Positions 17,081 to 25,761 of a DNA stretch of 64,000 nt are shown piece by piece. The position numbers and the translations under genes were made by a program. Below the pieces are notes generated by a model. The model was not told the DNA's origin. It made no database searches and saw only the letters and a program-made list of their open reading frames with translations. The stretch comes from Frigidibacter mobilis (GTDB taxonomy: Bacteria; Pseudomonadota; Alphaproteobacteria; Rhodobacterales; Rhodobacteraceae): NCBI RefSeq assembly GCF_001620265.1, contig NZ_CP012661.1:1984001-2048000 (forward strand), given 5' to 3'. Numbering within the stretch: position 1 is the stretch's first letter; the number at the start of each line of letters is the position of its first letter.

Positions 17081-18747
17081 TGCGCCCCTCCCAGTTCGAT
17101 GACCCGGTCCATCCGCGCCGCGAGCTGCCGGTCATGGGTCGCCACGATCAGCGTCGCCCCCCGCGCCGCCTCTGCCAGCAGCCCCGCGGTCACGATCCGC
17201 GCGGTGGCGGCATCGAGATCGGCGGTCGGCTCATCGGCAAGGATCAGATCCGGCGCGCCATAGACGGCCCGTGCAAGGGTGATCCGCCGCGCCTCGCCGC
17301 CCGAAAGCCCGCCGCCGGTTTCGCCAAGCCGGGTGGCGAGGCCCTGCGGCATCGCCGAGACCACCTGCCCCACCGCCGCCGTGTCCAGCGCCGCGCCCAG
17401 ATCGCCGGCGCGGCCAAGGGTCAGGTTCTGGCGCAGGCTGCCGGCCAGGAAATGCGGCGCCTGCGGCATCCAGCCAAGCCGCGCCCTCCAGGCATCGGCG
17501 TTGTCCGCCGTCAGCGCCTGCCCCGCCACGATCACCTGCCCCGCCGACGGCAACTCCAGCCCCGCCATCAGCCGCAAGGCCGAGGTCTTGCCGGCGCCGC
17601 TGGCCCCCACCAGCGCCACCCGCTCGCCTGCCGCGATGCGGATGTCGGGCAGCGCCACGCCCGCCGGGGTCAGGCAGCCCAGCAAGGCCAGGCTGGCCGG
17701 CCCGGCAAGCCGCGGGGCGGCCGCGCCCATGCCGGGCAGCTGCGGGCCGGGATCGGCGGCCCAGGCCTCGATCTCGTCGATCACCGCGGTGGCGGCGGCC
17801 CTGTCATGCCAGGCCGCCGACAGGTCGCGCAGCGGCTGGTAGAAGTCGGGCGCCAGCAGCAGCAAGAAGATCCCGGCCCGCGGGCTGACCGCGCCGCCCC
17901 AGGCGCCGAAGCTCAGCGCCCCCAGCAGCGAGAAGCCGACATAGACCGCGACCATCGCCACGCCGATCGCCGCAAACAGCTCCAGCACCGTCGAGGAGAG
18001 GAACGCCACGCGCAGCACCGCCATCGTGCGGGCGCGCAGGTCGCTGGCCTGCCGCGAGAACCCCGCCATCACCGTGCCCCCTGCCCCCAGCAGCCGGATA
18101 TCCACCAGCGCCGAGAGCCGTTCCACCAGAAGATCGTTCAGCGTGCCGATCTCGGCCATCTGCCGGACGCTGGCCTCTTTCGCGGCCATCCCGATCAGGG
18201 CCATGAACAGCGGGATCAGCGGCCCCGACACCAGCAGGACGAGCCCCGCGGCCCAGGAGTGCCAGAAGGCCAGCGCGAGGATCACCAGCGGCACCGTCAT
18301 CACCCGTGCCCGCGCCGGGGCATAGCGGGTGACATAAGGGGCCAGAAGGTCCAGCTTCTCGCCGGCCAGCGCGGCGATACTGCCCGCTCCGCCGAAGCGG
18401 GCGTCCTGCGCACGCGCCGCCTCGGCCGCCACGATCCGGGCCCGCGCCGCAGCCACCACCGCCTCTGCCGCCGCCTGCGCCTGCGCTTCCGCCAGCAGGC
18501 CAAGGCCGGCCCGCAACAGCCCAAGGCCGGCAAAGGCCAGCGCCACCAGCACCGGCGAGGCCGCGGCGCCGGTCAGCAGCGCGCCAATGGCCCAGGCCAC
18601 GAGCGCCGCCTGCACCGGCCAGAGCAGGGCAGCCAGCACCGACAGCGCGGCAGCACGACGCTGCATCCGACGGCCGGGGGCCAGCGGGTCGGCAGCGCGT
18701 TGGGTCGGGGCGCTCGAGGCGGAAGCTTGGGCCAAGGTCTCTCTCAA
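17077..18747 (-). CDS. cydD: Thiol reductant ABC exporter subunit CydD
   Basis: CydD (about 550 residues) is the other half of the CydDC exporter. It has an N-terminal membrane domain and an ATPase domain with Walker A LVGASGAGKTSALRLMAG, signature LSGGEARRITLARAVY and Walker B DLILADEPTADLDA. The start is uncertain. The longest frame begins with TTG at 18747, which lies inside an inverted repeat; a second TTG at 18735 has a purine-rich GAGAGAG just upstream; the first ATG is at 18666, close to helix one. It is divergent from the NsrR-like regulator gene, with FNR-like and dyad sites between them. Confidence 0.93.
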   Translation of the reverse strand: MRETLAQASASSAPTQRAADPLAPGRRMQRRAAALSVLAALLWPVQAALVAWAIGALLTGAAASPVLVALAFAGLGLLRAGLGLLAEAQAQAAAEAVVAAARARIVAAEAARAQDARFGGAGSIAALAGEKLDLLAPYVTRYAPARARVMTVPLVILALAFWHSWAAGLVLLVSGPLIPLFMALIGMAAKEASVRQMAEIGTLNDLLVERLSALVDIRLLGAGGTVMAGFSRQASDLRARTMAVLRVAFLSSTVLELFAAIGVAMVAVYVGFSLLGALSFGAWGGAVSPRAGIFLLLLAPDFYQPLRDLSAAWHDRAAATAVIDEIEAWAADPGPQLPGMGAAAPRLAGPASLALLGCLTPAGVALPDIRIAAGERVALVGASGAGKTSALRLMAGLELPSAGQVIVAGQALTADNADAWRARLGWMPQAPHFLAGSLRQNLTLGRAGDLGAALDTAAVGQVVSAMPQGLATRLGETGGGLSGGEARRITLARAVYGAPDLILADEPTADLDAATARIVTAGLLAEAARGATLIVATHDRQLAARMDRVIELGGAQ

Positions 18748-18773
18748 ACTGATAACTCAGATGTCAGTTAGAG
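18743..18773. promoter_or_regulatory. Dyad between cydD and the NsrR-like gene
   Basis: AACTGA-N11-TCAGTT (18747-18769) extends to ten-base arms with one mismatch (18743-18773). The 23-base core has the size and symmetry of Rrf2/NsrR operators. It overlaps the longest possible cydD start, which argues for a cydD start further downstream. Confidence 0.6.
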
Positions 18774-18792
18774 GGATTTCGACGCCGCAGAT

Positions 18793-18806
18793 GTGATCTG
18801 GATCAA
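18793..18806. promoter_or_regulatory. Near-perfect FNR-type box in the cydD/nsrR gap
   Basis: GTGAT-ctgg-ATCAA differs from the TTGAT-N4-ATCAA consensus at one position. It lies 59 bases upstream of the regulator start at 18865 and 46 bases from the longest cydD start, so it could serve either promoter. Confidence 0.7.
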
Positions 18807-18864
18807 ATACAGAACGCCTCGACCCGATTACGCCTGCATAAGTTGTACAAAGGATCAGAGTTTC

Positions 18865-19338
18865 ATGCGCCTGACCACCAAGACCAACCTTGCGACCCGG
18901 GTGCTGATGGCCTGCGCGGTGAATGAGGGCCGCACCCTGCGCACCTCGGAAATCGCGGTGAAATGCAACGCCTCGCTGAACCATCTGCTGCAGATCGTGA
19001 ACGCATTGCAGGCTGGCGGCTATATCGAGACGATCCGCGGGCGCTGCGGCGGGCTGCGGCTGGCACGCGCGCCGGGCCAGATCTCGATCGGCGAGGTGTT
19101 CCGGCTGTTCGAGGCCGGGTTGCCCTTTGCCGAATGCTTCGATGCCACGACCAATACCTGCCCACTCTTCGCCGCCTGCCGCCTGCGCGGCTTTGTCACC
19201 CGCGCGCTGGAGGCGTTCTATCACGAGCTAGACATGGTCACGCTGGCCGACCTCGTGAAGGGGAATTGCGGGCTGAACACATTGCTGGAGGTGCCGCAGA
19301 TCCTCCGCCGTGATTGCCCGGAAGGTACGCCAGCCTGA
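18865..19338 (+). CDS. Rrf2 family transcriptional regulator, NsrR-like
   Basis: The 157-residue protein has an Rrf2 winged-helix domain (MRLTTKTNLATRVLM, then SEIAVKCNASLNHLLQIVNALQAGGYIETIRGRCGG). Three cysteines follow at positions 91, 99 and 105, spaced C-x7-C-x5-C as in NsrR proteins, where they bind an NO-sensitive Fe-S cluster. IscR would have a different spacing and RirA more distant sequence. The ATG at 18865 gives the family N-terminus; 24 extra upstream in-frame codons read through the promoter area and are rejected. It is divergent from cydDCABX, so it most likely represses or tunes cytochrome bd in response to NO. The target is an inference from the dyad between the genes. Confidence 0.82.
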   Translation: MRLTTKTNLATRVLMACAVNEGRTLRTSEIAVKCNASLNHLLQIVNALQAGGYIETIRGRCGGLRLARAPGQISIGEVFRLFEAGLPFAECFDATTNTCPLFAACRLRGFVTRALEAFYHELDMVTLADLVKGNCGLNTLLEVPQILRRDCPEGTPA

Positions 19339-19342
19339 AGGA

Positions 19343-21730
19343 TCAGCCGGGGGTGGCAGGCGCAACTGCCGCCTTGGCCCCTGCATCGCCGCCCGCCGCC
19401 ATGCTGACCGAGCTGCGCAGCCACAGGTCGCGCTGCGGGAATGGAATCTCGATCCCCTCGGCAGCGAAGCGTTCGGCGATGGTGTGGTTCATGTCCGATT
19501 TCACCCGCAGCCCGAAAGTGATGTCGGACAGCACGGCGCGGATCTCGAAATCCATCGAGCTTTCGCCGAAGCCGGTGAAGAGCACGAAGGGCGCCGGGGT
19601 CAGCATCACCAGCGGATGCGCGGTGACGATCTCCAGCAGCACCCGTTCCACCTGCCTTGTGTCCGACCCGTAGGCCACGCCCACCGGCACGATGATGCGG
19701 CCCGACATGTTGAACCGCGTCCAGTTGGTCACCGGGTTGGCGATCAGGTCGGCATTGGGCACGATGACGTCGGTGCGGTCGAAGGTCTCGATCCGGGTCG
19801 CGCGCACGGAAATGGCACGCACGATGCCCTGCTGGCCACCGACCTCGATCCAGTCGCCTTCGGAAATCGGCCGCTCGATCAGCAGGATGATGCCCGACAC
19901 GAAGTTCTGCACGATGGTCTGCAGGCCGAAGCCGATGCCCACCGACAGCGCGCCCGCGACGATGGCCAGCGAGGACAGGTCGATCCCCGCCGCGGTGATC
20001 GCCAGCACGGCCGCCGTGAACACCCCCACATAGCCAAGGCCCGACACGATGGCGGTCTGCCCGCCCTTGTCGAGCTTGGTCTTGGGCAGGATCGTGCTGC
20101 GCATCGCGCCCTGCACCATCCGCGTCGCCATGTAGCCAAGCGCGAAGACGATGCCGAAGGTCAGGAACACCGCAGGTGACAGCCGGATTCCGCCCAGGTC
20201 GAAGCCGGTCTGCACCCGGGTCCAGACCTCGGCCAGATCGGTCAGCCGCGCGCCCCAGATCAGCGCCAGCAGCGGCATCGCCGCCAGCAGCAGGCCAAAG
20301 CCCGCCAGCACCGGTACCAGTGCCTCTTCCGCCCGCTCGTCGGCGGTGACGAGGCCATAGATATCGGTCGCCCCCCGCTGCAGCAGCAGCACCAGCCCCA
20401 GCAGCGCCAGCGACAGCGTGGTCGACCAGGTCAGGACATTGCCCGCCTCGACATAGCCGACGCCGCCCAGAAGCGGCCCCACGATGGCCACTGCAGCGGT
20501 CAGCCCGCCCGCCAGCCCGATCATCTGGGCGCGGGTGCCACGGGCCTCGGGCTCGGTGGCCTCGGTGCGCGAATGGGCCAGCAGCAATTTGCCCAGCCGG
20601 AACAGCGAGGCCCCCGCCGCCACCTGGACCAGGAAGGACAGCGCCGCAACGGTCGCCGGCGCCGCATCGGCCAGCAGCACCCTGCGGCACAGTTCCAGCG
20701 CCAGCAGCAGCCCCAACACCGTCACATGCACCCGCGCCTCGGCATGGCGCGCGGGGGCGACGAGGGGCGGGGCGACATCGGGAGCGACCGGCCCGGCGGG
20801 GAACAGCCAGTCCCCCAGCCAGCGCGCGATGAACAGCGGCGCGGTCAGCATGGGCAGCGCGGCGATCCCGGCGCCGCCGCCGGTCCCCAGCATCCCCGTC
20901 GCGTCAAACGCCAGCGAGATCAGCACCGTGCCCGTCACCGGCAACAGGATCCGCCCGAAGGACACCGCGCCCTCGGCCAGCCGGCGCGAGCGCGGCCGGT
21001 CAGACCGGCGGAGCCGCCGCGTCAGCCAGGCGATCCAGCCGCCGCCGCGCCAGATCAGGATCGCCGCGGCGGCAAGATAGAGCCCGATCACCGGCAGGTT
21101 GCCGGTCAGCGTGGCGCGGTTGCGCTCGCTGGCCCAGGCGACGACCATATCCCTGCCGATCCCGGCAAAGGCCGCATGGACCCCGGACACCGCCGCCGGC
21201 CAGTTCGCCGGGTTCAGCGGCGCCGGGGCGGTGGTCAGCAGCGCCTGGGTCTGGCGTTCGCGCAGCAGCCGGTCGATTTCGCGCACGATGCCGTCGGCGC
21301 GGCTATGCGCCTCGACCGCAGCGATTCGCGGTGCCTGGATGGCGGCGATCTGCGCGGACAGTTCGGCCCGGCGCGCGGCGATGTCTGCCGCCTCGGTGGC
21401 GCCGTCGGTCGGCGCGGCGCCAAGCGCCGCCAACTGGCTGCGCAGGGTATCGAGCCGCAGGTCATCGCCGCTTTGCGCCGCCACGAAGCGGTCGCGCCAG
21501 CCGACGATCTCGGCCCGCAGATCCTCGATGGCCCGGTTCGAGGCGCGCCCCGCCCCCACCGCCTCTTCGGCGCGGCGGGCGACGGATTCCCATGCCGCAT
21601 AGTCCGGCGCCTCGGCCGTCTGGGCCAGCGCCGCGCCGGGTCCGATCCCCCCGGGCACCACTGGCAGCGCCAGCAGCAGCGCCAGCGCGAGGGCCTTCAG
21701 GCTACCGCCGATGCGCGCCGATATCTGCAA
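19343..21730 (-). CDS. Mechanosensitive ion channel, MscS family with DUF3772-type N-terminus
   Basis: A 795-residue member of the large MscS class (like MscK/MscM). It starts with a signal peptide (ALALALLLALPVV...AALAQ), then a periplasmic helical domain (about residues 40-220), about ten membrane helices, and the MscS core with the pore helix and beta domain (GGQTAIVSGLGYVG, LSVGIGFGLQTIVQNFVSG, ERPISEGDWIEVGGQQGIV, VRATRIETFDRTDVIVPNADLI). It releases solutes upon membrane tension. No ATG fits: TTG at 21730 with GAGGG seven bases upstream is the best start, two bases after the cysK stop. It closes the phr-cfa-trgA-trgB-cysK-mscS run. Confidence 0.88.
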   Translation of the reverse strand: MQISARIGGSLKALALALLLALPVVPGGIGPGAALAQTAEAPDYAAWESVARRAEEAVGAGRASNRAIEDLRAEIVGWRDRFVAAQSGDDLRLDTLRSQLAALGAAPTDGATEAADIAARRAELSAQIAAIQAPRIAAVEAHSRADGIVREIDRLLRERQTQALLTTAPAPLNPANWPAAVSGVHAAFAGIGRDMVVAWASERNRATLTGNLPVIGLYLAAAAILIWRGGGWIAWLTRRLRRSDRPRSRRLAEGAVSFGRILLPVTGTVLISLAFDATGMLGTGGGAGIAALPMLTAPLFIARWLGDWLFPAGPVAPDVAPPLVAPARHAEARVHVTVLGLLLALELCRRVLLADAAPATVAALSFLVQVAAGASLFRLGKLLLAHSRTEATEPEARGTRAQMIGLAGGLTAAVAIVGPLLGGVGYVEAGNVLTWSTTLSLALLGLVLLLQRGATDIYGLVTADERAEEALVPVLAGFGLLLAAMPLLALIWGARLTDLAEVWTRVQTGFDLGGIRLSPAVFLTFGIVFALGYMATRMVQGAMRSTILPKTKLDKGGQTAIVSGLGYVGVFTAAVLAITAAGIDLSSLAIVAGALSVGIGFGLQTIVQNFVSGIILLIERPISEGDWIEVGGQQGIVRAISVRATRIETFDRTDVIVPNADLIANPVTNWTRFNMSGRIIVPVGVAYGSDTRQVERVLLEIVTAHPLVMLTPAPFVLFTGFGESSMDFEIRAVLSDITFGLRVKSDMNHTIAERFAAEGIEIPFPQRDLWLRSSVSMAAGGDAGAKAAVAPATPG

Positions 21731-21732
21731 GA

Positions 21733-22764
21733 TCAGCCCTCGTAGACTTCGGGAAGCTCCGCCGGCCCGCGGTCGAGCCAATGCGGCACCGGCAGGCCCT
21801 TGGCCTTCAGGAACTCGGGATTGAACAGCTTGGACTGGTAGCGGGTGCCGTAGTCGCACAGCACGGTGACGATGGTATGCCCCGGCCCCATCTCCTGCGC
21901 CATCCGCACCGCGCCGGCGATGTTGATGCCGGACGAGCCGCCCAGGCACAGCCCTTCCTCCGACAAGAGGTCGAACACCACCGGCAGCGCCTCGGCATCG
22001 GGGATGCGGAAGCTCATGTCCGGGGTCAGGCCTTCGAGGTTGGCGGTGATCCGGCCCTGCCCGATGCCCTCGGTGATCGACGAGCCCTCGGATTTCAGCT
22101 CTCCGGTGGTGTAGAAGCTGTGCAGCGCCGCACCCTCGGGATCGGCCAGCGCGATCTTCACGCCCCTGGGCTGCAGCGCCATCGCCACACCGGCAAGGGT
22201 GCCGCCCGAGCCGACGGCGCAGATGAAGCCATCGACCCTGCCGCCAGTCTGCTCCCAGATCTCGGGGCCGGTGGTCTCGACATGCGCCTGCCGGTTCGCC
22301 ACGTTGTCGAACTGGTTGGCCCAGATCGCGCCGCGGGCTTCGGTCTTCGCCAGCGCCTCGGCAAGGCGGCCGGAATAGCGGACATAGTTGTTGGGGTTGG
22401 AATAGGGCGCGGCGGGCACCTGCACCAGTTCGGCCCCGGCAAGGCGCAACATGTCCTTCTTTTCCTGGCTCTGGGTTTCCGGGATCACGATCACGGTGCG
22501 AAAGCCCATGCTGGCCCCCACCAGCGCCAGCCCGATGCCGGTATTGCCGGCGGTGCCCTCGACAATGGTGCCGCCCGGCTGCAGCAGGCCGCGGGCCACT
22601 GCATCGCGGATGATGAACAGCGCGGCGCGGTCCTTGACCGACTGGCCGGGATTCATGAACTCGGCCTTGCCGAGGATCTCGCAGCCGGTGGCCTCGCTGG
22701 CCTTCTTGAGGCGGATGAGCGGGGTGTGACCGACCGCAGCGGCCAGATCGGGACAGATGCGCAT
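21733..22764 (-). CDS. cysK: Cysteine synthase A (O-acetylserine sulfhydrylase)
   Basis: This 343-residue PLP enzyme makes cysteine from O-acetylserine and sulfide. The PLP lysine is Lys44 in NPGQSVKDRAA; the asparagine loop EGTAGNTGIGLA, the GSGGTLAG phosphate site and GGSSGINIAGAV are all present. The C-terminal extension (YQSKLFNPEFLKAKGLPVPHWLD) fits a bacterial subgroup. In Rhodobacter sphaeroides cysK is linked to trgAB and affects tellurite resistance; here trgB lies 134 bases upstream on the same strand, the same arrangement. Confidence 0.95.
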   Translation of the reverse strand: MRICPDLAAAVGHTPLIRLKKASEATGCEILGKAEFMNPGQSVKDRAALFIIRDAVARGLLQPGGTIVEGTAGNTGIGLALVGASMGFRTVIVIPETQSQEKKDMLRLAGAELVQVPAAPYSNPNNYVRYSGRLAEALAKTEARGAIWANQFDNVANRQAHVETTGPEIWEQTGGRVDGFICAVGSGGTLAGVAMALQPRGVKIALADPEGAALHSFYTTGELKSEGSSITEGIGQGRITANLEGLTPDMSFRIPDAEALPVVFDLLSEEGLCLGGSSGINIAGAVRMAQEMGPGHTIVTVLCDYGTRYQSKLFNPEFLKAKGLPVPHWLDRGPAELPEVYEG

Positions 22765-22898
22765 GACAAAGTCTCCCTGTTCGTGCCGTTCTTTCTATGC
22801 CGGGGCCGCCCGGGTCTCAAGCCCGGTAGTGTAGTGGCGAGAATGCGTGGCGCCCGTCCTGTTTCCGGCGCGGTCAGGTGTCAGGGAGGCGCGCCGCG

Positions 22899-24041
22899 CT
22901 ACTCCGCCGCCTGCAGCGCCTCTGTCGCCGCCTCGGCGCGCAGGCGCGGGCGCTGGCGGTCGAGCCAGTAGGCCAGCACGATCAGCGGCGCGAGATCGAC
23001 CTCGCCGCTGTCGATCAGCGCGATCAGCCGCTCGAACGGCATCACATGGCCGCGGATATCCTCGGTCTCGATATCAAGGCCGGCAATGCCGCCGGTGCCA
23101 TCGGGCAGGTCGGCGAGGCCGACGAAGGTGTAAAGATATTCGGTCTTCGCCCCCGGCGAGGCATAGCAGCTTGGCCCCGCGACCAGCCCGCGCAGGGTGA
23201 GGCCCGCCTCTTCCTCGGTCTCACGCAGCGCGCAGGTTTCGGGGGTCTCGCCGCCGTCGATGCGGCCCGCCACCGGCTCCAGCAGCCAGGGTTGCGCATC
23301 GCCGCGCACGAAGGGGCCCATGCGGAACTGCTCCACCACCAGCACCCGGTCGCGGACCGGATCATAGGGCAGCACCACCACCGCATCGGCCGACACGAAG
23401 GTGGCGCGCGTCACCGGCTCTGTCATCTCGCCATTGAAGCGGCGCCAGGAGATGTCATGCTCCTCCACCGCAAAGAACCGCGCATAGGGCTGGCGGAACG
23501 CGGCCACCTGCACATCGCCCGGGCCGGCGGTCCGCCGCTGCAGCGTCGGCTTGACCTGCCGCGCCCGCACCCGCGCACCGCCGCGCACCAGCATCTGCGG
23601 ATAGCGCGCCAGCACCGCCGCCGGGTCGGCATGACCATAGAGCGCCATGAAGTCGCCCGCGGCCTCGGTCACCGTATCGCCCCAGCGGTCCAGCCAGGCG
23701 GCAAAGTCCCAGGGCCCGCCATCGTGCCAGCGCCCCTCCTCGGGCCAGAACACCGCCGCCCGCACCTGCCCGCCAGCCTCGACCATCACCTCGCGCGTCA
23801 CAAAGGCGAAACCGCCTTCGTAAAACGCCAGCCGCGCCCGATCACCCTCGGTCAACCCCTCGGCCAGAACGCCCTGCACCGACGCGCCGGGCGCCGCCAC
23901 CAGCATCGGGAAATCCTCGCCAGCCGCCAGCCGCACCGCATGATCTGCCAGCACGGCGGGGCGCACGGGCAGATCGCGCCCCAGCACGGCGGCGCGCAAC
24001 GGCGCATGGCACAGGGTGCCGTAAAAGAACATCGCGGTCAT
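22899..24041 (-). CDS. trgB: TrgB-like protein: gamma-glutamylcyclotransferase domain fused to NUDIX hydrolase
   Basis: The 380-residue product has two domains. Residues 1-155 look like an AIG2/gamma-glutamylcyclotransferase fold (MFFYGTLCHAPLRAAVLG). Residues 190-360 form a NUDIX hydrolase with the box G259..E265..R273-E274..E277-E278..G280. This fusion is TrgB, first described in the tellurite resistance locus of R. sphaeroides; the NUDIX half resembles ADP-ribose pyrophosphatases. Which substrate it uses in tellurite resistance is not established. It starts 8 bases after the trgA stop, so the two are coupled. Confidence 0.86.
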   Translation of the reverse strand: MTAMFFYGTLCHAPLRAAVLGRDLPVRPAVLADHAVRLAAGEDFPMLVAAPGASVQGVLAEGLTEGDRARLAFYEGGFAFVTREVMVEAGGQVRAAVFWPEEGRWHDGGPWDFAAWLDRWGDTVTEAAGDFMALYGHADPAAVLARYPQMLVRGGARVRARQVKPTLQRRTAGPGDVQVAAFRQPYARFFAVEEHDISWRRFNGEMTEPVTRATFVSADAVVVLPYDPVRDRVLVVEQFRMGPFVRGDAQPWLLEPVAGRIDGGETPETCALRETEEEAGLTLRGLVAGPSCYASPGAKTEYLYTFVGLADLPDGTGGIAGLDIETEDIRGHVMPFERLIALIDSGEVDLAPLIVLAYWLDRQRPRLRAEAATEALQAAE

Positions 24042-24049
24042 CGGTCTTG

Positions 24050-24490
24050 CTATCTCCAGCTGCGGGCGGCCCGGTGTGCCAGCCCCCCGGCCAGCATCCC
24101 GCCGACCAGTAACACGCCGGCGACATCGGGATGCAAGAGCAGCGCGCCATTGTCCAGCATCAGACCGAACATGCTTTGCAGCGCATGCACCGGCCCGTCA
24201 TAATGCCTTTGAAGCGAGCGCTGGATCATCTGGGCAAAGGACACGATCATCAGAACGATCAGCACCATGATGACCGTTGCCCGCAGCCCGGCCGAGACAG
24301 CAGCCAGCGGCGTTCCGCGCGCATCCGGCCCCAGCACGCGCCAGCCCGACAGCAAGCCGACGCCCGAGGCGATTGCCCAGAGGTAGCCCGGCCCGGTGTT
24401 CGCCGGCAGATGCCCCGCCACGGTGCCCGCTGCAAAGAACCCCACCGCGGCCAGGACAATCGCGGCGATGAGCTTGGCGGCGGTGGGCAT
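24050..24490 (-). CDS. trgA: TrgA family membrane protein (tellurite resistance)
   Basis: A 146-residue protein with four likely membrane helices (about residues 6-26, 33-50, 68-90 and 121-140). The AIVLAAVGFFAAGTVAGHLP start and PGYLWAIASGVGLLSGWRVLG segment match what I recall of TrgA. In R. sphaeroides the trgAB operon raises resistance to tellurite; the mechanism is unknown. Its position directly before trgB supports the assignment. The cfa gene ends one base upstream of this start, so the genes are surely co-transcribed. Confidence 0.82.
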   Translation of the reverse strand: MPTAAKLIAAIVLAAVGFFAAGTVAGHLPANTGPGYLWAIASGVGLLSGWRVLGPDARGTPLAAVSAGLRATVIMVLIVLMIVSFAQMIQRSLQRHYDGPVHALQSMFGLMLDNGALLLHPDVAGVLLVGGMLAGGLAHRAARSWR

Positions 24491-24491
24491 G

Positions 24492-25706
24492 TCAGTATGC
24501 GGGCCTTCTGACGGTGATCTGGGTCACGTCGCAGTTTCCGCCCTGAAACGCCCCGGCGCAAGAGGCGAGATAGAGGTTCCACATCCGGCGAAAGCGGTCA
24601 TCGAATCCCAGCTGCGCCACCTCGTCCCAGCGGTCGTTGAAGCTATCGTGCCAACGGCGCAGGGTCTGGCTGTAGCTTTGCCCGAACTCGACGCTGCCCG
24701 CGACCGACAGCCCCGCCCGCTCCACCTCGCGGCGCAGGACCGAAGGCGAGGGCAGCATCCCGCCCGGGAAGATGTGCTTCTGGATGAAATCGACGCCGCG
24801 GCGGTAGATCTCGAAGCGACGGTCCTCCACCGTGATGATCTGCAGGCAGGCGGCCCGCCCCGGCTTCAGCGCACCCTTCAGCGTGTTGAAATAGACCGGC
24901 CAGTACTTTTCGCCCACCGCCTCGAACATCTCGATACTGCCGATGCCGTCATATTGTCCGGCCTCGTCGCGGTAATCCTGCAGCTTGATCTCTACCCGGT
25001 CCGCCAGCCCGGCCCGCGCGATCCGCGCCACGGCATAGTCGTGCTGCGCCTTCGAGATGGTGAGCCCCGTGACCCGCAGCCCGCGCTCCCCCGCCGCATA
25101 TTCGGCAAAGCCGCCCCAGCCGCAGCCGATCTCCAGCACATGCTCGCCAGGCTGCACATCCATGCGGTCCACCAGGCTTGCATATTTCGCCCGCTGCCCC
25201 GCCTCGAGGCTCTCCTGCCCGGTGGTGAACAGCGCCGAGGAATAGGTCATGCTGTCATCCAGCCACAGCCCATAGAACGCATTGCCCAGATCATAATGCG
25301 CCTCGATGTTCTTGCGGGCCTGCGCGCGGGTGTTGCGGCGCAGCCAGTGGCGCAGCCCCTCCCAGGCGCGCACCAGCCGCATTCCCGGAAAGCCGTCATA
25401 GATCTCGTCATTGCCGGCATGCAGCAGGTCCATGAAGGCCATCAGGTCGGGGCAGGTCCAGGCGCCATCCATATAGGCCTCGCAAAACCCCAGATCGCCC
25501 TCGCGCACCAACCGGGCAAAGATGTCGGGGTCATGCACGCACAGCGTGGCGACCGGCCCCGGTGCGGCGCCGCTGGCGCGGAACACCCGGCCATCGGGCA
25601 GCACGAAATCCAGCCGCCCCCGCGCCATCCGGCTGGTGGCCTCGAACACATGTGTGAAATAGCGCGGCAGGCCCGTGTGCCCGGCCGTGGTCGTCAGATA
25701 GTCCAT
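24492..25706 (-). CDS. cfa: Cyclopropane-fatty-acyl-phospholipid synthase family methyltransferase
   Basis: The 404-residue enzyme carries an SAM-dependent methyltransferase fold of the CFA synthase type: the KNIEAHYDLGNAFYGLWLDDSMTYS stretch (about residues 132-156), SAM motif VLEIGCGWGGFAEYAA, and the IEMFEAVGEKYW and DFIQKHIFPGGMLPS segments. CFA synthases add a methylene bridge to unsaturated acyl chains in phospholipids; in R. sphaeroides such genes (cfaA) belong to the RpoE singlet-oxygen response. It lies 55 bases after phr on the same strand, and I see no separate RpoE-like promoter in the gap, so it is probably read from the phr promoter. Confidence 0.88.
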   Translation of the reverse strand: MDYLTTTAGHTGLPRYFTHVFEATSRMARGRLDFVLPDGRVFRASGAAPGPVATLCVHDPDIFARLVREGDLGFCEAYMDGAWTCPDLMAFMDLLHAGNDEIYDGFPGMRLVRAWEGLRHWLRRNTRAQARKNIEAHYDLGNAFYGLWLDDSMTYSSALFTTGQESLEAGQRAKYASLVDRMDVQPGEHVLEIGCGWGGFAEYAAGERGLRVTGLTISKAQHDYAVARIARAGLADRVEIKLQDYRDEAGQYDGIGSIEMFEAVGEKYWPVYFNTLKGALKPGRAACLQIITVEDRRFEIYRRGVDFIQKHIFPGGMLPSPSVLRREVERAGLSVAGSVEFGQSYSQTLRRWHDSFNDRWDEVAQLGFDDRFRRMWNLYLASCAGAFQGGNCDVTQITVRRPAY

Positions 25707-25761
25707 GTTTCCCCCTGCCCGAAGCAGTCTAGCCCGTTACCCGCGCGTTGCAATTGTGCTG

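Noticed and set aside
18793..18864. An N-terminal extension of the NsrR-like protein (24 codons)
   Set aside because: The extension translates promoter sequence with the FNR-like site; the family starts at MRLTTKTNLA.
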